A stretch of 64,000 bases of DNA from Streptomyces mashuensis (lineage in GTDB: Bacteria > Actinomycetota > Actinomycetes > Streptomycetales > Streptomycetaceae). Below, one piece after another: positions 1 through 10,160 of the stretch (its first letter is position 1; every line of letters begins with the position of its first letter). The stretch spans positions 1-64,000 of the forward strand of contig NZ_BNBD01000002.1 of assembly GCF_014654785.1 (NCBI RefSeq), written 5' to 3'. The translations under genes and the position numbers were made by a program. A model generated the notes under the pieces. It ran no database searches. It was not told where the DNA came from and saw only the letters and a list, made by a program, of their open reading frames with translations.

Positions 1-53
1 TCCACCTCGCAGGCATCTTCCTCTGGTCAGCACGCTGATCCGAAAGAAACGAC

Positions 54-659
54 CTAGGGCAGCGGCAGCGGTAGCGGCGGCTCGGGGTCTCGCGGCGTGA
101 ACAGCGCCGTGAGGCCGAGGTGGGTGGCCATCGCGGCCAGCGGCCACGCGAGGAGCATCCCCTTCGCGCCCAGTTTCAGCGGCGCGTCGAAGACGACGTT
201 CTTTCCGACGGCCTTCGCGTGCGCCACCACGTCGGACGTGGGGCCCAGCCACACGCCGAGCCGCCAGCCGACGACCGACGCCAGCAGGGAGCCGGCCGCC
301 AGGCCGAGGACGAGGGCGATGCCGCCCGCGCGGCGCCACAGGAAAACGGCGACGGCGCTCAGCGCGCCCAGGAACAGGCCGAGGAAGGCGAACCAGCCGT
401 CCGCCCCGATGGCCTGCTCCCCTTCCGTGTTCTTCAGGTAGACAGCCTTGCCGTCGGAGATCAGCGGGACGCGCGGCGCCAGCCACACCCACAGCAGCCC
501 GAGCAGCACGCCGCACACCGCGACGGCCACCGTCACGACGGACGCCTGCCGCAGCTCGGCCACGGTCTCCTCGGCGCGGACGCGGGTGAGGTCCTCGTCG
601 ACGGGCAGCTCGGGGGCCGCGTCGGGCTCGGGGTCGTGCGGCGTCAGCGGTGCGGTCAC
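54..659 (-). CDS. DUF2567-type membrane protein
   Basis: Predicted integral membrane protein of 201 residues. It has an acidic N-terminus, a first membrane segment near residues 40-60 (VVTVAVAVCGVLLGLLWVWL), an extracytoplasmic loop, and further hydrophobic segments around residues 85-105, 110-135 and 165-185. It resembles the DUF2567 proteins found upstream of ABC genes in Streptomyces; no biochemical role is known to me. The GTG at 659 was chosen because the open frame upstream turns into low-complexity Arg/Gly/Pro translation typical of a shadow frame. It lies 59 bp downstream of the ABC permease on the same strand and may be co-transcribed. Confidence 0.7.
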   Translation of the reverse strand: MTAPLTPHDPEPDAAPELPVDEDLTRVRAEETVAELRQASVVTVAVAVCGVLLGLLWVWLAPRVPLISDGKAVYLKNTEGEQAIGADGWFAFLGLFLGALSAVAVFLWRRAGGIALVLGLAAGSLLASVVGWRLGVWLGPTSDVVAHAKAVGKNVVFDAPLKLGAKGMLLAWPLAAMATHLGLTALFTPRDPEPPLPLPLP

Positions 660-718
660 CTTGTCATCGTGCCAGGTGGCCGCGGACGGCGCGGCACCAG
701 GCCGGTCGCTGCGGCGCG

Positions 719-1546
719 TCACCGGACGGCGGCCCGGCGGTAGGCCCAGGTGGCGACGGCCAGCGACACCACGCCGACGGCCGCGCACACCCCCAGGTCG
801 GCCACGACGCGCAGCCAGTCGGGGTGGGCGTCGTAGCTGTGGGCGAGGGCCTCCACGCCGTAGGTGGAGGGCAGCAGGTCCCGGGCCCAGGCCACGGGCT
901 GTGGCAGGTGGCCGGCCGGCAGGACGCCGAGGAGCAGCGCCGCCGACATGCCCAACTGGCCGCCGAGGGTGGCCAGTTCCTGGCGGGGGGCGAGCAGGCC
1001 GATGGCCGCGCCGAGGCCGGCCAGGGCCGCGCCGGCCAGCGGGACGACCGCCGCGAGCACCCACAGGTGGGCCATCGGCAGCCCGAACAGCACGCTGCCG
1101 GTGACCGCGGTGACGGCCGTGCCGGGCACGGTGAACGACGCGTACGCCCCGGCGGCGCCCAGCACCACGGCGGCGGGCGGCACGGGCAGCGTCGCGTAGT
1201 GGTCGAGGCCGCCGCCGGCCCGGAGCTGGCCGAAGTACTGGGCGAGCAGGTTCAGCGCGACGAAGGCGACGACCAGCACGCTGGAGCCGGCCACGACGGC
1301 CCGGGCGGCCTCGCCGCCGTCGACGACGCCCCGCATGAGGACCATGATGCCGACGGACTGGAAGGTGGCCACGAACAGCAGCGGTATCCGGGCGACGCGG
1401 GCGCGGGAGAGCTGGGCGCGGTAGACGGCCGCCAGGGCCGGCAGCAGCCGGGGCGCGGGCGCCAGCGGCGCTCCTTCCACGGGCCGGGCCGGGCCCGGCG
1501 CCCGGGTCTGTCCTCCGGACACCGCCTCTGCGGACACGGCACTCAC
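719..1546 (-). CDS. ABC transporter permease, ABC-2 type
   Basis: Membrane subunit of an ABC-2-type exporter, 275 residues. After a hydrophilic N-terminus of about 45 residues there are roughly six hydrophobic segments (for example GSSVLVVAFVALNLLAQYFG and HLWVLAAVVPLAGAALAGLG), the usual ABC-2 layout. It starts with GTG 19 bp after the stop of the ATP-binding gene, so the two form one transcriptional unit and one transporter. ABC-2 systems move drugs, lipids or polysaccharides outward; the substrate cannot be read from the sequence. Confidence 0.85.
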   Translation of the reverse strand: MSAVSAEAVSGGQTRAPGPARPVEGAPLAPAPRLLPALAAVYRAQLSRARVARIPLLFVATFQSVGIMVLMRGVVDGGEAARAVVAGSSVLVVAFVALNLLAQYFGQLRAGGGLDHYATLPVPPAAVVLGAAGAYASFTVPGTAVTAVTGSVLFGLPMAHLWVLAAVVPLAGAALAGLGAAIGLLAPRQELATLGGQLGMSAALLLGVLPAGHLPQPVAWARDLLPSTYGVEALAHSYDAHPDWLRVVADLGVCAAVGVVSLAVATWAYRRAAVR

Positions 1547-1565
1547 GCGGTACGGCTCCTCTTCC

Positions 1566-2567
<1,002 letters not shown>

Positions 2568-2620
2568 GAGCTATGAGGGTACGCGCCCCCGGCGGGCGGC
2601 TCGCCGCAGGGGCCGGGTGT

Positions 2621-3859
2621 TCAGTCCCCCGCGGGGGCGTGCTCGGCCGCGGTGCGCGCGTCGATCTCGCGCCAGAAGCCCGCCCGGATCGCGTACCGGT
2701 CGCGTTCGTCGATCTGGTCGTCCTTGTGGGCGAGCAGCCCGAACCGGGCCGCGTAGCGCAGCAGCTCCCCGTCGATGCGGTGCGGGATACGGGGGTACTG
2801 GGTGGACAGGCTCTGCAGGTGGGCGGTGTCGGTGATGCGCTCGACCCAGCGCCGCGCGAAGACCTGGCCCACCTCGAAGGGGTCGCCGCCGACGGTGGTG
2901 ATGTCCTCCTCGCGGTCGGCCCAGCGCTGCTCGGCGCTGGTCAGCTGGGCCAGGGTGGGCAGGGCCGCGATCTCCGGGGGTTCGGGGGCGGTGCCGTTGC
3001 CGGGGCGCTCGATCCAGCCACGGTCGGAGGACCAGCGGAGGGTGGCGTTGGCGGAGACGCCGGCCGGGGCGGCGGGCGGGGCGGGCACCGGGGCGGGGCC
3101 CTTGCCGAGGCCGGCGAGGTCCTTGGGGGTGGGCACGGTGCGGGGCGCGGCGGGGGTGGTGTCGCTGCCGTTGGCGGGGGCGGGCCGGGCGGTGTCGCCC
3201 TCGGCCTCGGAGTGGGAGTGGGTCTCGGCCGTGGTCTCGGGCAGCGGCGCGGCGAGGATGGCGGCGATCTCGGGGCGGGGCGCGGGCGCCGGCGGGCAGG
3301 CGCCGGCCTGTTCCCGGGCCCGTACGGCGCGGGTGATCCAGGCGCGGTCCAGGACCCGCCGTTCGTCGGCCTCGGCGACCAGGTCCTCGGACTGGTTGTA
3401 GTCGCCGTCGGCGGCCTGCACGGCCCACAGGTGCACGGCCACGCCGTGTTCCTTGGCGGCCATCATGCCGGGCAGCAGGTCGCCGTCGCCGGTGACGAGC
3501 ACGACGTCGGAGCAGGCGCGGTTGCGGGCGAGCTCGGTGAGCTCGGCGTGCATGGCGGCGTCGACGCCCTTCTGTGCCCAGCGGCCGTCGCTGCGGGTGA
3601 GGGCGCCGAGCCGGACGGTGACGCGGGACATGACGCGCAGCCGGCGGTGTTCGGGTTGCGGTACGCGGTCGGGGGCGCCGTCGAACCAGTAGATGCGCAG
3701 CAGCGGGCGCTGGGTGTCGGACTCGGCGCGCTCGCGCAGGCCCTGGATGAGGGTGGCGTGATCGACGGTGATGCGGGAGCGGGCGGGTTCGCCCGCCAGC
3801 AGGCTCGCGGCGGCGCCCAGCAGGTACCCGGCGTCCACCAGGACGACGCAGCGGTCCAC
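2621..3859 (-). CDS. NYN-domain (PIN-like) protein
   Basis: Putative RNA-processing protein, 412 residues. The N-terminal NYN/PIN-like fold (residues 1-180) shows the acidic metal-binding pattern: VVLVDAGYLL near residue 9, an Asp in KGVDAAMH, and VLVTGDGDLLPGM with two Asp. A Pro/Ala-rich linker (about residues 190-290) leads to a C-terminal segment rich in charged residues. Family knowledge supports Mg2+-dependent ribonuclease activity, which is not shown for this protein. The GTG start is preceded by a GAGGGTGG ribosome-binding stretch. It is divergent from the small gene at 4088. Confidence 0.85.
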   Translation of the reverse strand: MDRCVVLVDAGYLLGAAASLLAGEPARSRITVDHATLIQGLRERAESDTQRPLLRIYWFDGAPDRVPQPEHRRLRVMSRVTVRLGALTRSDGRWAQKGVDAAMHAELTELARNRACSDVVLVTGDGDLLPGMMAAKEHGVAVHLWAVQAADGDYNQSEDLVAEADERRVLDRAWITRAVRAREQAGACPPAPAPRPEIAAILAAPLPETTAETHSHSEAEGDTARPAPANGSDTTPAAPRTVPTPKDLAGLGKGPAPVPAPPAAPAGVSANATLRWSSDRGWIERPGNGTAPEPPEIAALPTLAQLTSAEQRWADREEDITTVGGDPFEVGQVFARRWVERITDTAHLQSLSTQYPRIPHRIDGELLRYAARFGLLAHKDDQIDERDRYAIRAGFWREIDARTAAEHAPAGD

Positions 3860-4087
3860 GTTCCACCCTCTTTCAACGGGTCTTCCCAGCGGTCGGCTTG
3901 CCCAGGAGTCTGCCCGACCCGGCGGGGGTTATCAGTCGGAACTGGATCATCGGCGTGGCGGATTCGGGCCGGGCGTGCTCCCCGCGCCCCCTTCACGGAC
4001 GGTAATGACCCGAAATGCGCGATTGACCGGCGCGTGCGAGCGTGGTTGCCGGGGGTCGTCGCGTTGTCCCACGGGAGGCACACCAGC

Positions 4088-4246
4088 ATGGCCAAGAACA
4101 AGGACCGCAAGCAGCAGAAGAGCTCGACGCAGTCGTCGGAGAAGGCCCGGAGCTCGGCGATGGAGTCGCAGTCGAAGAGCGCCGTCCAGCCCACCCCGGG
4201 TGATGTGGCGCGGAAGCACCGCGAGCGGCGTTTCGGCCACAACTGA
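4088..4246 (+). CDS. small basic protein, 52 residues
   Basis: Short Lys/Ser/Gln-rich peptide beginning MAKNKDRKQQKSS and ending RKHRERRFGHN. It has no hydrophobic segment and is probably cytosolic and disordered. A strong ribosome-binding site, GGGAGG at 4073-4078, sits 9 bases before the ATG, and a hairpin terminator follows the stop, so it is very likely a real gene despite its size. I recall similar short proteins in Streptomyces genomes but know no function. The 228 bp before it, shared with the divergent NYN gene, holds only presumptive promoters. Confidence 0.75.
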   Translation: MAKNKDRKQQKSSTQSSEKARSSAMESQSKSAVQPTPGDVARKHRERRFGHN

Positions 4247-4265
4247 GGGGGCGTGTGGATGGACG

Positions 4266-4301
4266 AAGGGGCGCGTCCGTCGTCCGACGGGCGCGCCCCT
4301 T
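4266..4301. terminator. bidirectional hairpin terminator between the 52-aa gene and dnaE
   Basis: Inverted repeat with 17-base arms (4266-4282 and 4285-4301) separated by TC and containing a single G-U type mismatch. It lies 19 bases after one stop codon and 26 bases from the dnaE stop on the opposite strand, so it can serve both convergent genes. There is no long T-run, as is usual in Streptomyces. Confidence 0.8.
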
Positions 4302-4327
4302 GACGTGGGCGGTGCGGGCGGCGTGCG

Positions 4328-7300
4328 TCAGCCGGCCAGGCAGGACGGACCGAGCAGCGCCTTGAGGTCGCCGAAGAGGGCGGGGTCGGGGGTGACCCGG
4401 TGCCGGTCGAGCCGGAGCACGGTGGTCTTCCGGGCGCCCTGGAGGCGGATGCGGACCTCGGTGGAACCCTTGTGGTGGCTGAGCACCTGGCCCAGCTTCT
4501 CCACCAGCGGCGGGGTGACCTTCACCGTGGGGATGGTGATGAACACCGGCGCGTTGCTGCCCGCGTTGGACAGGTCGGGCACCATCAGCTCCATGGCGAC
4601 GAGGCGCGGGATGTCCTCGCGCTTGTCGAGCCGGCCCTTGACGAAGACGACGGCGTCCTCGACGAGCTGGGTGGAGACCAGCTGGTAGGTGGCGGGGAAG
4701 AACATGCAGTCGATGGAGCCTGCCAGGTCCTCGACGGTGGCGATGGCCCAGGCGTTGCCCTGCTTGGTCATCTTCCGCTGGAGGCCGGAGATGATGCCGC
4801 CGATGGTGACGATCGCACCGTCGGCGTGCTCACCGCCGGTGAGCTGGGAGATCGCGGCGTCGGCCTTGTCGTTGAGGACGTGCTCGATACCGAACAGCGG
4901 GTGGTCGGAGACGTAGAGGCCGAGCATCTCCCGCTCCTGGGCGAGCAGGTAGGACTTCTCCCACTCGACGTCGGAGAACTCCACGTCCATGCCGAAGCCG
5001 GGGCCCTCGTCGGCGCCGTCGTCGCCCATGCCGCCGAAGAGGTCGAACTGGCCCTCGGCCTCCTTGCGCTTGACCTGCACCACGTTGTCGATCATCGGTT
5101 CGTAGTGCGCGACGAGGCCCTTGCGGGTGTGCCCCATCGTGTCGAAGGCACCGGCCTTGATCAGCGACTCGACGGTGCGCTTGTTGCAGACGACGGCCTC
5201 GACCTTGTCGAGGAAGTCGGGGAAGGAGGTGTACTTCCCCTTGGACTTGCGGCAGCGGATGATCGAGTCGACGACGTTCTGGCCGACGTTGCGGACGGCG
5301 GTGAGGCCGAAGAGGATCACGTCGTCGCCCTGGGCCGCGAAGTTGGCCTCGGACTCGTTGACGTTCGGCGGGAGCACCTTGATGCCCATGCGCCGGCACT
5401 CGTTGAGGTAGATCGCCGACTTGTCCTTGTCGTCGCGCACCGAGGTGAGGAGCGCCGACATGTACTCGGCCGGGTAGTTGGCCTTGAGGTAGGCGGTCCA
5501 GTAGGAGACGAGGCCGTACGCGGCGGAGTGGGCCTTGTTGAAGGCGTAGCCGGCGAAGGGCACCAGCACGTCCCAGAGCGCCTGGATGGCCTCGTCGGAG
5601 TAGCCCTTCTCCCGCGCGCCCTTCTGGAAGAGGACGAAGTTCTTCGCCAGCTCCTCGGGCTTCTTCTTGCCCATCACGCGGCGGAGGATGTCGGCCTCGC
5701 CGAGCGAGTAGCCGGCGACGATCTGGGCGGCCTTCTGCACCTGCTCCTGGTAGACGATCAGGCCGTAGGTGACGTCCAGGACCTCCTTGAGCGGCTCCTC
5801 CAGCTCCGGGTGGATCGGGGTGATCTCCTGCTGGCCGTTCTTGCGGAGGGCGTAGTTGGTGTGCGAGTTCATGCCCATCGGGCCCGGCCGGTAGAGCGCG
5901 GACACGGCGGAGATGTCTTCGAAGTTGTCGGGCTTCATCAGCCGCAGCAGGGACCGCATGGGGCCGCCGTCGAACTGGAAGACGCCGAGGGTGTCGCCGC
6001 GCTGGAGCAGCTCGAAGGTCGTGGGGTCGTCCAGCGGCAGCTCCAGGAGATCGATCTCGGTCCCCTTGTTGGCCTTCACCATCTTGACGGCGTCGTCCAT
6101 GATGGTGAGGTTGCGCAGGCCCAGGAAGTCCATCTTCAGCAGGCCGAGCGACTCGCAGCTCGGGTAGTCCCACTGCGTGATGGTCACGCCGTCGGTGTGC
6201 CGCACCCAGACGGGGACGTGGTCGGTGATCGTCTCGCTGGACATGATCACGCCGGCCGCGTGCACACCCATCTGCCGCACCAGGCCCTCGACGCCGCGGG
6301 CGGTGTCGATCACCTTCTTCACGTCCGGCTCGTTCTCGTACATCGCGCGGACCTCGCCCGCCTCGCTGTACCGCGGGTGGTTCGGGTCGGTGATGCCGGA
6401 GAGCGGGATGCCCTTGCCGAGGACGTCGGCGGGCATCGCCTTGGTGATGCGGTCGCCCATGGCGTACGGGTAGCCCAGGACGCGCGCGGAGTCCTTGATC
6501 GCGTTCTTGGCCTTGATGGTGCCGTAGGTGCCGATCATGGCGACCTTGTCGGCGCCGTACTTCTCCGTGACGTACCGGATCACCTCGGCGCGCCGGCGCT
6601 CGTCGAAGTCGATGTCGACATCGGGCATGGAGACGCGCTCGGGGTTGAGGAACCGCTCGAAGATCAGGCCGTGCGGGATGGGGTCGAGGTCGGTGATGCC
6701 GAGGGCGTACGCGACGATCGAGCCTGCCGCCGAGCCACGGCCGGGGCCGACCGCGATGCCGTTCTTCTTCGCCCACATGATGAAGTCGGCGACGACGAGG
6801 AAGTAGCCCGGGAACCCCATCTGGATGATGACGTCCATCTCGTACTCGGCCTGCTTCTGCCGGTCCTCGGGGACGCCGCCGGGGTACCGGCGGGCCATGC
6901 CGCGCCGGACCTCCTCCTGGAACCAGGTGACCTCGGTGTAGCCGTCGGGCACGTCGAACTTCGGCATCAGGTCGCGCTTCTCGAACCAGCCGGTGGTGTC
7001 GACCTGCTCGGCGACCAGGAGGGTGTTGCGGCAGCCCTCCTGCCAGGCGTCGGAGGAGTCGACGGCGTACATCTCGTCGGTCGACTTCAGGTAGTAGCCG
7101 GAGCCGTCGAACTTGAAGCGGTCGGGGTCGGAGAGGTTCTTGCCGGTCTGGATGCAGAGCAGGGCGTCGTGCGCGCCGGCCTCGTGCGCGTAGGTGTAGT
7201 GCGAGTCGTTGGTGACGATCGGCGGGATGCCCAGCTCCTTGCCGATCTTCAGCAGGTCCTCGCGGACCCGGCGCTCGATCTCGATGCCGTGGTCCATCAG

Positions 7301-7879
7301 CTCCAGGAAGTACCGGTCCTTGCCGAAGATGTCCTGGTACTCGCCGGCGGCCTTGCGGGCCTCCTCGTACTGGCCCAGCCGCAGCCGGGTCTGGAGCTCG
7401 CCCGAGGGGCAGCCGGTGGAGGCGATCAGCCCCTCCGACCACTGGGCGAGGGTCTCCTTGTCCATACGGGGCCACTTCGTCAGCCAGCCCTCGGCGTAGG
7501 CGTCGGAGGAGAGCCGGAAGAGGTTGTGCAGACCCGTCTTGTTCGCCGCCCAGATCGTCTTGTGGGTGTAACCACCCGAACCCGAGACGTCGTCCTTCTT
7601 CTGGTGCGGCTGGCCCCACTGGATGCGCCGCTTGTTCCGCCGCGACTCGGGCGCCACGTACGCCTCGATGCCGATGATCGGCGTGACGCCGGCGCCCTTG
7701 GCCTGGTGGAAGAAGTCGTAGGCGCCGTGCAGGTTGCCGTGGTCGGTCATGGCGATGTGCGTCATGCCCATCTCATTGCAGGCGGCGAACATGTCCTTCA
7801 GCCGCGCCGCGCCGTCCAGCAGCGAGTACTGGGTGTGGACGTGCAGGTGCGTGAAGGGGGGCCTGGACGAGGCGGACAC
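4328..7879 (-). CDS. dnaE: DNA polymerase III alpha subunit
   Basis: Catalytic alpha subunit of the replicative DNA polymerase, 1183 residues, the normal size for DnaE1. The N-terminal PHP domain starts with HLHVHTQYSLLDG. The polymerase active site includes PDVDIDFDERRR with its catalytic aspartates, preceded by GPGRGSAAGS. The C-terminal part carries the helix-hairpin-helix, OB-fold and tau-binding regions. The GTG start at 7879 is supported by GGAGG 10 bases upstream. It is monocistronic, flanked by a terminator downstream and by the divergent DUF2252 gene. Confidence 0.98.
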   Translation of the reverse strand: MSASSRPPFTHLHVHTQYSLLDGAARLKDMFAACNEMGMTHIAMTDHGNLHGAYDFFHQAKGAGVTPIIGIEAYVAPESRRNKRRIQWGQPHQKKDDVSGSGGYTHKTIWAANKTGLHNLFRLSSDAYAEGWLTKWPRMDKETLAQWSEGLIASTGCPSGELQTRLRLGQYEEARKAAGEYQDIFGKDRYFLELMDHGIEIERRVREDLLKIGKELGIPPIVTNDSHYTYAHEAGAHDALLCIQTGKNLSDPDRFKFDGSGYYLKSTDEMYAVDSSDAWQEGCRNTLLVAEQVDTTGWFEKRDLMPKFDVPDGYTEVTWFQEEVRRGMARRYPGGVPEDRQKQAEYEMDVIIQMGFPGYFLVVADFIMWAKKNGIAVGPGRGSAAGSIVAYALGITDLDPIPHGLIFERFLNPERVSMPDVDIDFDERRRAEVIRYVTEKYGADKVAMIGTYGTIKAKNAIKDSARVLGYPYAMGDRITKAMPADVLGKGIPLSGITDPNHPRYSEAGEVRAMYENEPDVKKVIDTARGVEGLVRQMGVHAAGVIMSSETITDHVPVWVRHTDGVTITQWDYPSCESLGLLKMDFLGLRNLTIMDDAVKMVKANKGTEIDLLELPLDDPTTFELLQRGDTLGVFQFDGGPMRSLLRLMKPDNFEDISAVSALYRPGPMGMNSHTNYALRKNGQQEITPIHPELEEPLKEVLDVTYGLIVYQEQVQKAAQIVAGYSLGEADILRRVMGKKKPEELAKNFVLFQKGAREKGYSDEAIQALWDVLVPFAGYAFNKAHSAAYGLVSYWTAYLKANYPAEYMSALLTSVRDDKDKSAIYLNECRRMGIKVLPPNVNESEANFAAQGDDVILFGLTAVRNVGQNVVDSIIRCRKSKGKYTSFPDFLDKVEAVVCNKRTVESLIKAGAFDTMGHTRKGLVAHYEPMIDNVVQVKRKEAEGQFDLFGGMGDDGADEGPGFGMDVEFSDVEWEKSYLLAQEREMLGLYVSDHPLFGIEHVLNDKADAAISQLTGGEHADGAIVTIGGIISGLQRKMTKQGNAWAIATVEDLAGSIDCMFFPATYQLVSTQLVEDAVVFVKGRLDKREDIPRLVAMELMVPDLSNAGSNAPVFITIPTVKVTPPLVEKLGQVLSHHKGSTEVRIRLQGARKTTVLRLDRHRVTPDPALFGDLKALLGPSCLAG

Positions 7880-7928
7880 GGTGGGGAGACCTCCGGCAGG
7901 ACTTCCATGGGGCGGGCGGGACAGTCTC

Positions 7929-7978
7929 GAAGGTTACCGGCCCCCACCGACAGGCGCGGGCACGCGCCGGTAGCCTTC
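7929..7978. repeat. nested inverted repeat between dnaE and the DUF2252 gene
   Basis: Outer arms GAAGGTTACCGGC (7929-7941) and GCCGGTAGCCTTC (7966-7978) are complementary except for one position. Inside, GGCGCG and CGCGCC pair around GGCA. It sits in the 181-bp divergent intergenic region, upstream of both genes, so it could be an operator or leader structure rather than a terminator. No further signal is clear in the rest of this gap. Confidence 0.4.
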
Positions 7979-8060
7979 CGCGTTGAAGGCGGCAGAACGT
8001 GTGTACGCCTCATGACCCACCCTCCCCCGGCCGCCGGGGGGAACCCCAGGAGGACCTGCG

Positions 8061-9386
8061 ATGGCGCTCGAGCACGACCGGGCCACGGACCGCGGCGAGG
8101 AGATCCTCGCCGTCTTCGACACGGCGTTCGGCGAGCTGCTGGCGGCCGACCCCGCGGCCTTCCGGGTCAAGTTCCGGAAGATGGCCGCCTCCGCCTTCGC
8201 CTTCTACCGCGGCACCGCGTGCCTCTTCTACTCCGACCTGGCGCACGGCCGCGACACCGGCCCCTACCTGGACGAGCGCACCTCCCGCGTGTGGATCCAC
8301 GGCGACCTGCACGCGGAGAACTTCGGCACGTACATGGACGCCGGCGGCCGCCTGGTGTTCAACGTCAACGACTTCGACGAGGCGTACGTCGGCCCCTTCA
8401 CCTGGGACCTCAAGCGCTTCGCCGCCTCCGTGGCCCTCCTCGGCCACGCCAAGGCGCTCAGCGACGAGAAGATCACCGAGCTGGTCCGGATCTACGCCGG
8501 CGCCTACCGCGAGCGCATCCACGCCCTGGCCACGGGTGCGAAGGACGACGAGCTTCCGCCCTTCACGCTGGACACGGCCGAGGGCCCCCTCCTCGACGCC
8601 CTCCGCGAGGCCCGGGCGCAGACCCGCTTCGGGCTGCTGGCGACGATGACGGAGATCCGCGACTTCGAGCGCCGCTTCACCGAGGGCGGCGGCACGATCG
8701 AGCTGGACGCGGCCACCCGGTACAAGATCCTCGCCGCCTTCGACGGCTACCTGGAGACGCTCCCCGAGACCAGCCTGTCCCGCCCCGACTCCTACCGCGT
8801 GAAGGACGTCGTGGGCCGCCGGGGCATCGGCATCGGCAGCGCCGGCCTGCCCTCGTACAACATCCTCCTGGAGGGCAACAGCGACGCCCTGGAGAACGAC
8901 GTCGTCATCTACATGAAGCAGGCCCAGACCCCGGCGGTGTCGCGGCACGTCACCGACCGCCGGGTGCGGGAGTACTTCCACCACGAGGGCCACCGCACGG
9001 TGATCTCCCAGCGCGCCCTCCAGGCGCACGCCGACCCGTGGCTCGGCTGGACCGAGCTGGACGGCGCCGGGCAGCTGGTCGCCGAGGTGTCGCCGTACGC
9101 CGTCGACCTCGACTGGTCCGACATCGACGACCCGGCGGAGATCGCCGCCGTCGTCGCCGACCTGGGCCGGGCCACCGCCGCGATGCACGCCGCCGCCGAC
9201 GACCAGAGCGGCCACTCGCTGGTGCCGTTCTCCACCGAGCGCGCCATCGACGCGGCCATCGCCGCCGACGAGGACGGCTTCGCCGGGCTGCTGGTGGACT
9301 TCGCCCACACCTACGGCGCCCGGGCCCGCGCGGACCACCAGATCTTCGTCGACCTGTTCCGCAACGGCCGCATCCCCGGCCTCTAG
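8061..9386 (+). CDS. DUF2252 family protein (kinase-like fold)
   Basis: Cytosolic protein of 441 residues that matches the DUF2252 family throughout. Its kinase/aminoglycoside-phosphotransferase-like features include VWIHGDLHAENFGTY (about residues 76-90, the HGDxHxxNF catalytic-loop pattern) and VFNVNDFDEAYVGPF (the metal-binding Asp pattern). The natural substrate of the family is not established. The ATG at 8061 follows AGGAGG (8048-8053) at ideal spacing. It stands alone between divergent dnaE and the membrane-protein pair. Confidence 0.88.
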   Translation: MALEHDRATDRGEEILAVFDTAFGELLAADPAAFRVKFRKMAASAFAFYRGTACLFYSDLAHGRDTGPYLDERTSRVWIHGDLHAENFGTYMDAGGRLVFNVNDFDEAYVGPFTWDLKRFAASVALLGHAKALSDEKITELVRIYAGAYRERIHALATGAKDDELPPFTLDTAEGPLLDALREARAQTRFGLLATMTEIRDFERRFTEGGGTIELDAATRYKILAAFDGYLETLPETSLSRPDSYRVKDVVGRRGIGIGSAGLPSYNILLEGNSDALENDVVIYMKQAQTPAVSRHVTDRRVREYFHHEGHRTVISQRALQAHADPWLGWTELDGAGQLVAEVSPYAVDLDWSDIDDPAEIAAVVADLGRATAAMHAAADDQSGHSLVPFSTERAIDAAIAADEDGFAGLLVDFAHTYGARARADHQIFVDLFRNGRIPGL

Positions 9387-9442
9387 CCCGGCCCCGCGGC
9401 TTTAGGCAGCCCTTAGCTCCGGCCATGACAGACTCGGCAGCC

Positions 9443-10087
9443 ATGGACATATCGGCAGCACGCCCGCGGGCCCTGCGCGCGGCGCTCTTCACGGCGCTCT
9501 GCGTGCTGCTGTCCGCGTCCTCCCACGTGCTGCTGTCCGGCATGCCCCTGCCCGCGCCCACCGTCGCCGCGACCTGCGCGGGCGTCTTCGCCCTGGCCTA
9601 CGCCCTGGCCGGCCGGGAGCGGGGCTACGGGCACATCGCCGCCCTGCTGGTCCCGCTGGAGCTGGCGGCCGGCGCGCTGTTCAGGGCCGGCCAGGACACC
9701 TGCGGCGGCGGCCCCGGCGGGCACCCGCCCGCGTCCACCCCCCTGACCTGGCTGTGCGGGGCCGGCGTGGGCGGGCCGCTCGCCCGCGTCGCCGCGCCCG
9801 GCGCGGCCCCCTGGGTGCTGCTGGCCGGGCACGTCGTCGTGGCCCTGCTGGGCGCGCTGTGGCTGCGGCGCGGCGAGGCCGCTCTGGTCCGGCTGCTGGC
9901 CGCCGCGGCTGCGGCCGCCGTCCGCCCGCTGCGGCTGGCCGCGGCGGCCGCGCGCCCCCTGCGCCTGCCGCCCGGCGCGGCCCCCCGGGCCGTACGCCGC
10001 GATCCCTCCGCCCGGCCCCGGCCGGGTCTCTTCCTGCACTCCGTGGTCCGGCGCGGCCCGCCGGCCGGTGCCGCCGCCCTCGCCTGA
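9443..10087 (+). CDS. small membrane protein, copy 1 of a duplicated pair
   Basis: Membrane protein of 214 residues with four to five hydrophobic segments, including a first segment near residues 12-35 and APWVLLAGHVVVALLGALWL, and an Arg/Pro-rich basic C-terminal tail. It is clearly paralogous to the gene at 11079: both share RAALF-ALCV-LSA-SHVLLS, YALAGRERGYG and IAALLVPLELAA. The ATG at 9443 aligns exactly with the start of the paralogue; an in-frame ATG at 9425 is the alternative. It is followed 73 bp later by a DsbA-like gene. Function unknown; the constant pairing suggests an envelope redox role (inference). Confidence 0.75.
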   Translation: MDISAARPRALRAALFTALCVLLSASSHVLLSGMPLPAPTVAATCAGVFALAYALAGRERGYGHIAALLVPLELAAGALFRAGQDTCGGGPGGHPPASTPLTWLCGAGVGGPLARVAAPGAAPWVLLAGHVVVALLGALWLRRGEAALVRLLAAAAAAAVRPLRLAAAAARPLRLPPGAAPRAVRRDPSARPRPGLFLHSVVRRGPPAGAAALA

Positions 10088-10160
10088 CGCCGCCGTCACG
10101 CCGGGGGCTGCGTACCCGCACCGACCGAGCCACCACGCATCCACGGAGAGACCACCCACC

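Noticed and set aside
3..38. Possible 3' end of a plus-strand gene at the left edge (frame ending HLAGIFLWSAR, stop at 36-38).
   Set aside because: Only 11 codons are visible, too little to support a gene call.
4400..10087. Plus-strand open frame of 1895 codons opposite dnaE and running through the DUF2252 gene.
   Set aside because: It is a high-GC shadow: it lies antisense to the clear dnaE frame, then out of frame over the DUF2252 gene, and only its last part is real (the membrane protein from 9443).
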